The position numbers were made by a program, and so were the translations under genes. A stretch of DNA of 64,000 bases from NCBI RefSeq assembly GCF_030063185.1, contig NZ_JASISP010000020.1, positions 1 through 64,000 on the forward strand, in the 5' to 3' direction. This document shows, piece after piece, positions 27,996 through 35,978 of the stretch (position 1 is its first letter; each line of letters starts with the position of its first letter). The notes under the pieces are model-generated. The model searched no databases. It was not told the origin of the DNA and worked only from the letters and a program-made list of their open reading frames with translations. Origin of the DNA: Arthrobacter sp. H35-D1. GTDB lineage: Bacteria > Actinomycetota > Actinomycetes > Actinomycetales > Micrococcaceae.

Positions 27996-29369
27996 GTGGA
28001 CCGGCGGATATTTGGTATTGAGACGGAGTTTGGCGTGGCATACTCGGCGCCCGGCTCGCGGCCGCTGTCCCCCGAGGAAGTGGCAAGGTACCTTTTCCGC
28101 AAGGTCGTCAGTTGGGGCCGTTCCTCGAATGTTTTCCTGCCCAATGGCTCGCGGTTGTATTTGGACGTGGGCTCCCACCCCGAATACGCCACGGCCGAAT
28201 GCGACAGCATCGCCCAGCTGATTGCCCACGACAGGGCAGGGGAAACCATCCTGAACGACCTCGTCCAGGAAGCCCAGACAAGACTTGGGTTTGAAGGTTA
28301 CGACGGCAAGGTCTTCCTGTTCAAAAACAATGTGGATTCCGCCGGAAACTCTTATGGCAGCCACGAAAATTACCTGATCACCCGCAGGGGCGAATTTGGC
28401 CGCTTGGCGGACATTCTCATCCCGTTCCTGGTAACGCGCCAGCTGATCGCCGGTGCCGGCAGGGTGCTCCCTGCCCAACAGGGCGGAAAATACGCCTTCT
28501 CACAGCGCGCAGACCACATTTGGGAAGGCGTCTCCTCGGCCACCACCCGTTCACGACCCATCATCAACACCCGCGACGAGCCGCACGCGGACGCCGAACT
28601 GTACAGGCGGCTGCACGTGATCGTCGGCGATTCGAACATGTCCGAAACCACCACCATGCTCAAGGTCGGCACGGTCGACTTGATCCTTCGCATGGTCGAG
28701 GCCGGGACCATCATGAGTGACATGCGGCTGGAGAACCCCATCCGCAGCATTCGCGAAATATCCCACGACATCACGGGCAAGCACCCCTTGAAGATGTCCG
28801 ACGGCCGCTTCATGACGGCGATTGAAATCCAGCGCCACTATCTTGAAAAAGTGGCGGCCTTCATCAACTCGCGGGGGGCACACCACGAACTCGTCCCGCA
28901 GATCATGGACCTGTGGGAACGCACGCTGGACGCGGTGGAAGCAGAAGATCATTCAAGCATTGACACCGAGATCGACTGGGCGATCAAGGCCAAGTTGTTG
29001 CACGCCTACGCCGAGCGGCACAACCTTGAGTTGTCCTCGCCCGAAGTCGCCCAGCTCGACCTGCGCTACCACGATATTTCCCCCGACCGAGGCTTGTTCA
29101 ACATGTTGGAACGGCGCGGATCGGCACGCAAGCTGGTCAGCGCTGCGGACATTGCCGCAGCGGTCGACACTGCACCTGCCACAACCCGCGCCCACCTGCG
29201 CGGCAAGTTCGTCGCTGCAGCTCGAGAGTCCGGACGCGACTACACGGTGGACTGGGTGCACCTTAAACTCAACGACCGGTCCCACCAAACCATCCTGTGC
29301 AAGGACCCCTTTAAGAACGACGACGAACGCGTCGACGCGCTGATTGAGTCATTGCGGGGTGGTTTCTAA
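27996..29369 (+). CDS. pafA: Pup-protein ligase PafA
   Basis: A 457-residue ligase that activates the Pup C-terminal Glu with ATP and joins it to lysine side chains. It is paralogous to Dop, with [12 protein letters not shown] at the N-terminus, [21 protein letters not shown] and [12 protein letters not shown]. It lacks the long Dop loop, which separates the two functions. The GTG at 27996 follows AAGGAG by about 12 nt. It lies 88 nt after prcA and is followed by a 109-nt gap before the first FKBP gene. Confidence 0.95.
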   Translation: MDRRIFGIETEFGVAYSAPGSRPLSPEEVARYLFRKVVSWGRSSNVFLPNGSRLYLDVGSHPEYATAECDSIAQLIAHDRAGETILNDLVQEAQTRLGFEGYDGKVFLFKNNVDSAGNSYGSHENYLITRRGEFGRLADILIPFLVTRQLIAGAGRVLPAQQGGKYAFSQRADHIWEGVSSATTRSRPIINTRDEPHADAELYRRLHVIVGDSNMSETTTMLKVGTVDLILRMVEAGTIMSDMRLENPIRSIREISHDITGKHPLKMSDGRFMTAIEIQRHYLEKVAAFINSRGAHHELVPQIMDLWERTLDAVEAEDHSSIDTEIDWAIKAKLLHAYAERHNLELSSPEVAQLDLRYHDISPDRGLFNMLERRGSARKLVSAADIAAAVDTAPATTRAHLRGKFVAAARESGRDYTVDWVHLKLNDRSHQTILCKDPFKNDDERVDALIESLRGGF

Positions 29370-29478
29370 GCTGTAACCATTTAGCATCAGGGGTGGTTGG
29401 CGTTTCTCTTCAGTGCAAGGCTTCGGGGTACTCATTGCTTAAGTAAGAGCCCAAGAAAAGCCACAGGAAGTGTTTTCC

Positions 29479-30522
29479 ATGCGCCGCCTTCTAGCACTGT
29501 TCATTGCCTTGCTGCTCCTTGTGAGCGCTTGTTCACAAGGAGCGCCCGAGCCTCCGGGTGCCCAGGACCCGGCCGGGACGGATCCATCCTCCGATGCTTC
29601 GCCAAGCCCGCCGGAGAGTGTGCCGCCCACCGCAGCCGCCACCACATCGCCGAGCAACCCGGCGCCGGACTTGGGAGTGCTTGCCTCCGTGCAGGTCATT
29701 GACCAGGGTGAAGGGAAGATCCCCAAGATCACCTTTGACATGCCGCTGACCGTTGAAACGACGACTGCAGGCGTGCTGGCCCCCGGTGACGGTGCACAGA
29801 TTGCCCTGGGCCAGAAGATCTTCCACCGCTCAATCGTTCTCAACGCCAGCACGGGCGAAACAATCCAGCAGAACTTCACCCAAGCAGCCGGCTTCGAAAG
29901 CATGCTCACCCCCGCCTACCAGGTCAATTCCCCTGCACTGGTGAATGCGTTCATCAGTGCCAAGGTCGGTGCCTACGTTGCCGAAGCAATCCCCAAGCCC
30001 GAACTCGGCGACAACCCGCCCGAGTGGGCCCAGCATGCCACCTTGATGATTTACAAGGTGGAGAGTGCCGAAGATGCACCGGACATGCCCAAGGTCCTCA
30101 GCGCAGATGAGGTTGCTGCCCTCGCAGCGGACGGCAGGCTGCCCGTGGCAATATTTGACGACAATGGCATCCCCACCATCACCATTCCGGACACCGACGC
30201 GCCCACTGGCCTCGCCGTCCAAGTGCTGACCGAGGGAACCGGGGAAACTATTAAGCCAAATGACAAGTTTACCGCCTTGTACACGGGCTGGACGTGGGCT
30301 GACGGGCAGAAATACGATTCCGCCTACGACCGCGGTGTCGCCGACCCGTTCGACTTCCGCACGGTTATTGAGGGCTGGCTGGTTGGCCTGACGGGCCAGA
30401 AGGTCGGCTCCACCGTGCAGCTTACCGTTCCGGCCACGATGTTGTTCGACTATCAGGCAGGAAGTGTAAGCAGGCCCGCCGGACCCCTGGTGTTCGTGGT
30501 CAAGATCGAATCGAAGGTGTAG
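29479..30522 (+). CDS. FKBP-type peptidyl-prolyl isomerase lipoprotein, copy 1
   Basis: A 347-residue lipoprotein: signal MRRLLALFIALLLLVSAC with lipobox VSAC, a Pro/Ser/Thr linker, a degenerate N-terminal FKBP-like domain (about residues 70-200) and a C-terminal FKBP domain with YTGWTWADGQKYDSAYDRG, VIEGWLVGLTGQKVGSTVQL and VPA. It would act as a folding catalyst outside the membrane. The ATG at 29479 has AGGAAGTG upstream. The next gene is a clear paralogue sharing signal, linker and domain order, so this is a tandem duplication within the proteasome block. Active-site aromatics appear kept in the C-terminal domain. Confidence 0.88.
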   Translation: MRRLLALFIALLLLVSACSQGAPEPPGAQDPAGTDPSSDASPSPPESVPPTAAATTSPSNPAPDLGVLASVQVIDQGEGKIPKITFDMPLTVETTTAGVLAPGDGAQIALGQKIFHRSIVLNASTGETIQQNFTQAAGFESMLTPAYQVNSPALVNAFISAKVGAYVAEAIPKPELGDNPPEWAQHATLMIYKVESAEDAPDMPKVLSADEVAALAADGRLPVAIFDDNGIPTITIPDTDAPTGLAVQVLTEGTGETIKPNDKFTALYTGWTWADGQKYDSAYDRGVADPFDFRTVIEGWLVGLTGQKVGSTVQLTVPATMLFDYQAGSVSRPAGPLVFVVKIESKV

Positions 30523-30578
30523 CAACGGCAGAAAGGCGCCTCCTCCGCACGCCGCCCCACATCAGGGGCAAGCAGTGG

Positions 30579-30625
30579 GCGGCCAACAGCTTTTGTCCAG
30601 CTTCAGCGGATAAGCTGTTGGCGGC
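30579..30625 (+). other. Hairpin between the two FKBP lipoprotein genes
   Basis: Arms GCGGCCAACAGCTT and AAGCTGTTGGCGGC pair over 14 positions with one mismatch around a 19-nt loop. No U-tract follows. It could be a partial terminator or an mRNA-stability element lowering expression of the second copy. Confidence 0.5.
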
Positions 30626-30775
30626 TCATTGCTTCAAAAGCCCTTAATGGCCCGTTGCACTGCCAAAAGTTTCGCCAAAATCGCCTTGACGAAAATCATT
30701 AGTACCACCGTTGCAACGCCTGCCGTGCGCAGGCATTGCGGCAATGCCCGTGATCCAGCCATCGAAAGTGTTTCT

Positions 30776-31762
30776 GTGCGCCGACTTCTTGTACTGCTTC
30801 TTCCCCTACTGCTCCTTGTGAGCGCCTGTTCGCAAGGGTCCACGGACACTTCCGGACCCGCCGCGTCATCCACCGCTTCGGTGAGTGTCCCGCCGTCGAA
30901 CGAGGAGGCCCTTGCTTCCGTGAAGGTCCAGGACGAGGGCAAGGACAAGGCCCCCAAGGTCACCTTCGACAAACCGCTGGAGGTCAAGGCCGAGTCCATG
31001 CGCTTGGTCACCCCCGGCAACGGTGCCCAAATCACCACCGGCCAAGTCGTGGAATTCCGGGAGATCGCCCTTGACACTGCCACGGGGGACACCGTGGGCG
31101 AGAACTTCAGCAAGGACGCCGGCGGCACCATCGTGCTCAACGAATCCTTCATGAACCAATTCCCGCTGGTGTACAGCACTTTCTCCAAGGCCAAGGTCGG
31201 CGCATACATTTCCTATGCAACCCCCGGCACCGAGGAAGTCCCCGGCAGCACCGAGGCGCCCGCCCAGCCAGCCCGACCGGCCAGCATGAGCGTCTTCCAG
31301 ATCAAGACCGCCAAGGATGCCCCGGAACCGGCCAAACTCATGGATGCCGACGCGGTGGCAAAACTTGCCAAGGACGGCAAGCTGCCAGTGGCCAAGTTCG
31401 ACGACAAGGGCGTCCCCAGCATCACGATTCCCAAGAATGACGCCCCGGCCGGCCTCGCCGTACAGGTGCTGACCGAAGGAAGCGGCGAAACACTGACCGC
31501 GGAGGACACCATTTCAGCCTTGTACACCGGCTGGACTTGGGACGGAAAGCAGTTTGATTCCACCTTCGACAGCGGCAAAGCTGCCACCTTCGGCCTGCAG
31601 AAGGTCATTGAAGGATGGACTGTGGGCTTGACGGGCCAGAAGGTGGGCTCCACCGTACAGCTGACCATCCCCGCCTCGCTTGCCTACGGGGAACAGGCGG
31701 AAGCTCAGGGCAAGCCTGCCGGACCGCTGGTGTTTGTGGTTAAGATTGAATCGAAGAAGTAA
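30776..31762 (+). CDS. FKBP-type peptidyl-prolyl isomerase lipoprotein, copy 2
   Basis: A 328-residue paralogue of the preceding gene: signal RRLLVLLLPLLLLVSAC, linker, degenerate first domain and C-terminal FKBP domain with YTGWTWDGKQFDSTFDSG, VIEGWTVGLTGQKVGSTVQL and IPASLAYGEQ. This copy keeps the canonical AYG motif near the C-terminus that copy 1 has lost (MLFDYQ). The GTG at 30776 is preferred over an upstream ATG at 30629, because the sequence around it (GAAAGTGTTTCTGTGCG) is homologous to that around the copy 1 start and gives a proper lipoprotein signal. A 14-nt gap separates the stop from the next FKBP gene 18 nt on. Confidence 0.87.
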   Translation: MRRLLVLLLPLLLLVSACSQGSTDTSGPAASSTASVSVPPSNEEALASVKVQDEGKDKAPKVTFDKPLEVKAESMRLVTPGNGAQITTGQVVEFREIALDTATGDTVGENFSKDAGGTIVLNESFMNQFPLVYSTFSKAKVGAYISYATPGTEEVPGSTEAPAQPARPASMSVFQIKTAKDAPEPAKLMDADAVAKLAKDGKLPVAKFDDKGVPSITIPKNDAPAGLAVQVLTEGSGETLTAEDTISALYTGWTWDGKQFDSTFDSGKAATFGLQKVIEGWTVGLTGQKVGSTVQLTIPASLAYGEQAEAQGKPAGPLVFVVKIESKK

Positions 31763-31780
31763 CAAACCCTAAGGAGCAGC

Positions 31781-32176
31781 ATGTCTTTTGGAACCCGCAA
31801 CTTTGACCGCAGCAAACCCGAAATTGATTTCCCGGAACACGGGGTCCCCACCGAACTTGTCATAGAGGACTTGATCGAGGGCACCGGCACCGAAGTTGTC
31901 CCCGGCAACACCGTCTCCACCCACTATGTGGGTGTCGCATTTTCCACCGGAGAGGAGTTCGACTCTTCTTGGAGCCGCGGCACGCCGCTGGAATTCAAGG
32001 CCGGCATTGGCCAAGTCATCCAAGGCTGGGACCAGGGCTTGATCGGCATGAAGGTTGGCGGACGCCGCCGCCTGGAGATCCCCTCGGAACTGGCCTACGG
32101 AACACGTGGCGCCGCCGGGGCCATCGCCCCCAACGAAGCGCTGATCTTCGTTGTCGACCTGGTCGGCGTGCGCTAA
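31781..32176 (+). CDS. Cytosolic single-domain FKBP-type peptidyl-prolyl isomerase
   Basis: A 131-residue single FKBP domain without signal peptide. It has the family signatures VSTHYVGVAFSTGEEFDSSW, VIQGWDQGLIGMKVGGRRRL, and IPSELAYGTRGAAGAIAPN followed by ALIFVVDLVGV. All ring aromatics of the active site appear present. It would catalyse proline isomerisation in the cytoplasm. SD AAGGAG precedes the ATG. It is last in the run of three and is closed by a strong hairpin. Confidence 0.92.
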   Translation: MSFGTRNFDRSKPEIDFPEHGVPTELVIEDLIEGTGTEVVPGNTVSTHYVGVAFSTGEEFDSSWSRGTPLEFKAGIGQVIQGWDQGLIGMKVGGRRRLEIPSELAYGTRGAAGAIAPNEALIFVVDLVGVR

Positions 32177-32203
32177 GCACCTTCTTCGCATTTCAGCAAG
32201 CCG

Positions 32204-32235
32204 CTGCGGCCCCGATCCTTTGATCGGGGCCGCAG
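32204..32235 (+). terminator. Strong hairpin after the FKBP gene
   Basis: CTGCGGCCCCGATC and GATCGGGGCCGCAG form a perfect 14-bp stem with a 4-nt loop. The U-tract is missing, as often in actinobacteria. It separates the proteasome/FKBP transcript from pafBC, which has its own leaderless start 29 nt further on. Confidence 0.75.
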
Positions 32236-32263
32236 TCCGTTAACGCCAGCGCCTCCCGCCTAG

Positions 32264-32279
32264 TACTGTGGGCAATGTG
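32264..32279 (+). promoter_or_regulatory. Leaderless promoter at pafBC start
   Basis: TACTGT (32264-32269) lies 7 nt before the GTG at 32277 with no Shine-Dalgarno. The motif matches 14 of 16 bases with the mshC start region. No upstream TTGTC-type element of PafBC-dependent promoters was seen. Confidence 0.55.
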
Positions 32280-34367
32280 TCCACAAAAATAGATGCCACT
32301 GAACGCTTGTTGAACCTGGTGATCGCCTTGCTGGGGACCCGCCGTGGCTACAGCAAGAGCCACCTCCGCAAGAACGTCAACGGCTACGCCGGCCCTGCAG
32401 CCGAGGAAGACAAAGCCGACGCCGCTTTTGAACGCATGTTTGAGCGGGACAAAAAGACGTTGTTGGAACTTGGCATCCCCATCACCCACAACGGACTGCC
32501 CGGAACCGACTCCGGCGAACAGGCACTTTACCGCATTGATCCCGACGACTACCGCGTCCCGGCCATCCGCTTGGATGAATCAGCGATGGCGCTAGTGTCC
32601 ATCGCCGCCAACCTGTGGTCCGGAGCCACGCTGGGCGGTGCCGCCGCGTCGGCACTGCGCAAGATCTCCGCACGTGCCGGGACGCCCTGGTATGAGGATG
32701 AAACCACGTCCCAGTCGCGGATCCGCACGGCAGAACCCGCCTTCGAGCCGCTTTGGTCAGCCCTGCGCACCCACCACCGGGTGTCGTTCGACTACCGCAG
32801 TGCCGGCTCCACCGACAGCACCGCCCGCACCGTTGAGCCATGGGGCCTGGGCAGCAAGTACGGGCAGTGGTACCTTGCCGCGTTCGACGTCGACAAGGGT
32901 GCCGAACGCAGTTATAGGCTCTCTCGCATCACCTCGGACGTCCTTGTCCACACCCGCGAAGCTTTTGAGCGACCCGCCGGTTTTGGCATGGCACCCGTGC
33001 TTGAGCGCCTGGGCACGGAGACTCCCGCCACCGCCCGAATCGCCGTGCCGGAGGGAACCGCGCACTGGCTGCGCAACCTCGACGGGACCACCACCGACCC
33101 GGATTCTCCCTGGCACAAGCCTGGTTGGGAAGTGCTGAGCGTGAGCTACCGCGAGGCCGAATTGATGGCCGACGACGTTGCCGCGATGGGAACCCGCGCC
33201 CTGGTTGTGGACCCTCCCGAACTCCGTGACGCTGTGGCCGACAGCCTCCACCGGGCGGTCACCGCGGCCGCCGAAGACGTGCGGGGCCTCGACTGGGGCA
33301 CGCCGCTGCCGGGCGGCCCGGGCAAGAAAAACGACACCCGCGACAGACTGGTGCGGCTCTTGTCCATGGTTCCCTACCTGGTGGCCAATCCGGGCGTGGA
33401 GGAGGCCGAAGTGCTCGAAGAGTTCGGTATTTCCGGCGCACAATGGGAAAAGGACCGCGACACGCTCACTGTCACAGGACTGCCCGGCTATTTGCACGGG
33501 GACCTCATGGATGTGACCACCGACTCCGGACAAGTCTTCATCCGGGATGCCGAAACGCTGGCGAGCCCGCTCCGCCTGACCCAAGAGGAAGCCTGTTCGG
33601 TGCTTGTGGGCCTGAAGGCGCTCACGGCGCTTCCCGGCACGCGAGCGGCCCAGTCGCTGCGCCACGCCATCGACTCCGTTGCCGCCGTGGCGGGGGAGGA
33701 CTCCTGGCTCGCCGACGTCGTCGAACTTGAGCTGGTCTCCGGGGCGGAACTGGATACCATCGCCGCCCTCCAGCTGGCCATCGCCGGATCCCGCGCCTGT
33801 GCCATCACCTATTTGGTGCGGAACCGCGATGAACTCAGTGAACGCATTGTGGAACCGTGCAGACTGTTTTCCATTGATTCCGCCTGGTATGTGCGTGCCT
33901 GGTGCCGGAAGGCCGGCGGGCTGCGCAGTTTCCGCCTGGCGAACATCAAAGAGCTCACTGATGCGGGCGCGCAGGAACATGCCCAGTCCAGTCAAGCCTG
34001 GTCCAGCCAAGCCCAGTCCAATCCTGCCCAGTCCGTCCAAGCGCCGTGGCGACCCAACAGCGGGGTCTACGATCCCGGCACTGAGGACATGCATGTGCGC
34101 GTGCGCGCAGACGCCGCCACGGCCCGCCGGCTGCAACCTGCCTACAATGCCGAGCTCTTCGATGTGGGCGACGGTGCGACAGGGCTGCAATTCCTGGTCG
34201 GGGACACGGCCATGCTGGCCCCGTTGATGGCCAGGCTCGGGGGCCGCGCGCAGGTGGTTGCTCCAACCGCCGTGCGGGAAGCGGCAGCTGCTTGGCTTGC
34301 CGAGTCGGCCGCAAGCTATGACGCTGTGGGCGAAATTGTCGGGGTTGTTCCCAGATTGGGCGGATAG
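32277..34367 (+). CDS. pafBC: PafBC: fused WYL-domain transcriptional regulator
   Basis: A 696-residue natural fusion of PafB and PafC, as known from Arthrobacter. Each half has a winged helix, a WYL domain and a WCX domain. The first half starts DATERLLNLVIALLGTRRGY, with WYL-type sequence RTVEPWGLGSKYGQWYLAAF. The second begins RLVRLLSMVPYLVANPGVEE and has a WYL-type segment RIVEPCRLFSIDSAWYVRAW. A Gln/Ser-rich repeat (Ala-Gln-Ser units, about residues 570-590) interrupts the second half. In mycobacteria PafBC activates the LexA-independent DNA-damage regulon and sits with proteasome genes. The start at 32277 is chosen from the leaderless pattern. Confidence 0.92.
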   Translation: MSTKIDATERLLNLVIALLGTRRGYSKSHLRKNVNGYAGPAAEEDKADAAFERMFERDKKTLLELGIPITHNGLPGTDSGEQALYRIDPDDYRVPAIRLDESAMALVSIAANLWSGATLGGAAASALRKISARAGTPWYEDETTSQSRIRTAEPAFEPLWSALRTHHRVSFDYRSAGSTDSTARTVEPWGLGSKYGQWYLAAFDVDKGAERSYRLSRITSDVLVHTREAFERPAGFGMAPVLERLGTETPATARIAVPEGTAHWLRNLDGTTTDPDSPWHKPGWEVLSVSYREAELMADDVAAMGTRALVVDPPELRDAVADSLHRAVTAAAEDVRGLDWGTPLPGGPGKKNDTRDRLVRLLSMVPYLVANPGVEEAEVLEEFGISGAQWEKDRDTLTVTGLPGYLHGDLMDVTTDSGQVFIRDAETLASPLRLTQEEACSVLVGLKALTALPGTRAAQSLRHAIDSVAAVAGEDSWLADVVELELVSGAELDTIAALQLAIAGSRACAITYLVRNRDELSERIVEPCRLFSIDSAWYVRAWCRKAGGLRSFRLANIKELTDAGAQEHAQSSQAWSSQAQSNPAQSVQAPWRPNSGVYDPGTEDMHVRVRADAATARRLQPAYNAELFDVGDGATGLQFLVGDTAMLAPLMARLGGRAQVVAPTAVREAAAAWLAESAASYDAVGEIVGVVPRLGG

Positions 34368-34376
34368 ACTCAAAAA

Positions 34377-34748
34377 ATGCCTTGGTGGTCCTGGATTCTC
34401 ATTTGGACGGCGCTCGTTGCCCTGTCCCTGCTGTTCATTGCCTTTTTGGCGTTCAAGGTGTGGCGCGATGCTTCGGCAACGGCCCGCACGTTTGACGAAA
34501 CGTCGCGTGAACGCGGGGAGTACTGGGATGCCAGCCTGGAGCGAGCGCACGTTGCGCACGTCACAGAGCCGCGCACAACGGCGCCAGGAAGCGCAGTTTT
34601 TGCAACACCTGAAAGAATGAAGGATGATTACCTGGCTGCCAAAGAGGAACGGCGTTTTATTCGCCTTCAACGGCGCGTCGCCCGCAGGAAAGAACGCGGA
34701 CAGCTCCAATCCTTGCGCGACATCGAAGCACTGCACCACTTAGGATGA
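34377..34748 (+). CDS. Small membrane protein between pafBC and tatA
   Basis: A 123-residue protein with one N-terminal membrane helix (WSWILIWTALVALSLLFIAF) followed by a basic, helical cytosolic tail with RLQRRVARRKERGQ near the end. No enzyme motif. TAGACT overlaps the pafBC stop and ends 6 nt before the ATG, indicating its own leaderless start. The position between pafBC and tatA is conserved in related genomes as far as I recall. Function is unknown. Confidence 0.72.
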   Translation: MPWWSWILIWTALVALSLLFIAFLAFKVWRDASATARTFDETSRERGEYWDASLERAHVAHVTEPRTTAPGSAVFATPERMKDDYLAAKEERRFIRLQRRVARRKERGQLQSLRDIEALHHLG

Positions 34749-34769
34749 AACAAAAGGAAAGGCGTTACC

Positions 34770-35099
34770 GTGGGAAGACTTTTTGAGAGCCCTTGGGCTA
34801 TCACCATCATCATCATTGTTGTTCTCTTGCTCTTTGCAGCCCCGAAGCTGCCCGGCATGGCCCGCAGCTTGGGCCAGTCCATGCGGATCATCAAGTCCGA
34901 GGTCAAGGAAATGAAGAACGACGGCAAGGACGAAGACAAAAACGACGGCAAGAACGACGCCAAGAACGACGCCGCATCGGCCAGCCCTACTCCCTCACCA
35001 GCCCCCGAAGCACCGGTTGAGGGCAGAATCGTCAACAACCCGGCACAGGGGAACACGCAGGGCGACGGTACCGGAACCGGCACCGGCGCTCAGTCATAG
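34770..35099 (+). CDS. tatA: Sec-independent translocase protein TatA
   Basis: A 109-residue protein with a short membrane helix ([20 protein letters not shown]), an amphipathic helix ([20 protein letters not shown]) and a long charged, Lys/Asp/Asn-rich tail. TatA forms the pore for folded proteins with twin-arginine signals. The usual N-terminal Phe-Gly pair at the hinge is APKLPGM here, which is common in actinobacteria. GTG start with AAAGGAAAGG upstream. Followed by tatC after 17 nt. TatB is not in the window. Confidence 0.93.
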   Translation: MGRLFESPWAITIIIIVVLLLFAAPKLPGMARSLGQSMRIIKSEVKEMKNDGKDEDKNDGKNDAKNDAASASPTPSPAPEAPVEGRIVNNPAQGNTQGDGTGTGTGAQS

Positions 35100-35116
35100 A
35101 AACGATTGAGGAGACG

Positions 35117-35959
35117 GTGGGTGCCACAAGGGGCCGTAAAGCCAATCCCGAAGGCAGGATGCCGCTCAAGGCACACCTGATAGAGGCACGAAACCGGCTC
35201 TTCAAGAGTGCCCTGGCCATGATCCCGGGGATCATCATTGGGTGGATCCTTTACGATCCGCTCATGTACGCGATAACACAGCCCCTGCGAGACATCAGCG
35301 CGTCCCGCCATATTGTTGCGTCCTTGAACTTTGAGGGCGTGACAACCTCCTTTGACCTGAAAATCCAGATTTCGCTGATCCTTGGCCTGATCATTGCCTC
35401 GCCAGTGTGGATCTACCAGTTGTGGGCCTTCATCACCCCGGGACTGACAAAGAAGGAACGTCGGTACACGCTCTCCTACATGTTTGCCTCCGTGCCGCTG
35501 TTCTTGGCCGGCATCTTTGCCGGCTGGCTCATCTGGCCCAACATTGTCAAGGCGTTGACGTCTTTCACACCGGCGAACACCGAGAGCGCCAACCTCATGA
35601 AAGCCATCGACTACCTGCAGTTTGCCTTGCAGTTGATGTTGTTCATGGGGGTGGCTTTCCTGGTGCCGGTGCTGCTGTTTGCGCTCAATGCCATTGGTCT
35701 TGTGCGCGGACGGACGTACTTGAAGGCCTGGCGCTTCACCATCCTTGGTGTGGTGATCGTCTCGGCGATGGCCGCACCGGGCTCCGACGTCATGAGCATG
35801 TTCTTCCTCGCCGCGCCGCTTCTGGTGCTGTACTTCGGCGCGATTGGGCTGTGCATGATCAATGACAAGCGCCGGGACCGCCGCGATGCGAAGAAGGTCA
35901 AGGAGTCCGAGTCCAACGCCGACATGGCAACGCCCTCGACTGACCTCGAGACCCTGTGA
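35117..35959 (+). CDS. tatC: Sec-independent translocase protein TatC
   Basis: A 280-residue protein with six membrane helices that recognises twin-arginine signals. The first cytosolic loop has the conserved KAHLIEARNRLFKSAL; the first periplasmic region has ASLNFEGVTTSFDLKIQ; and the helix-3 entry YQLWAFITPGLTKKERR matches the TatC signature. The GTG start follows GAGGAGAC. It is followed by the helicase gene after 19 nt. The Tat-exported ferritin-like protein at 58390 is a possible substrate within this window. Confidence 0.95.
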   Translation: MGATRGRKANPEGRMPLKAHLIEARNRLFKSALAMIPGIIIGWILYDPLMYAITQPLRDISASRHIVASLNFEGVTTSFDLKIQISLILGLIIASPVWIYQLWAFITPGLTKKERRYTLSYMFASVPLFLAGIFAGWLIWPNIVKALTSFTPANTESANLMKAIDYLQFALQLMLFMGVAFLVPVLLFALNAIGLVRGRTYLKAWRFTILGVVIVSAMAAPGSDVMSMFFLAAPLLVLYFGAIGLCMINDKRRDRRDAKKVKESESNADMATPSTDLETL

Positions 35960-35978
35960 GCTGACGTAGGCTTGTTCC

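Noticed and set aside
32757-34739. Minus-strand open frame of 660 codons
   Set aside because: Shadow of pafBC and its neighbour; low-complexity and without family motifs.
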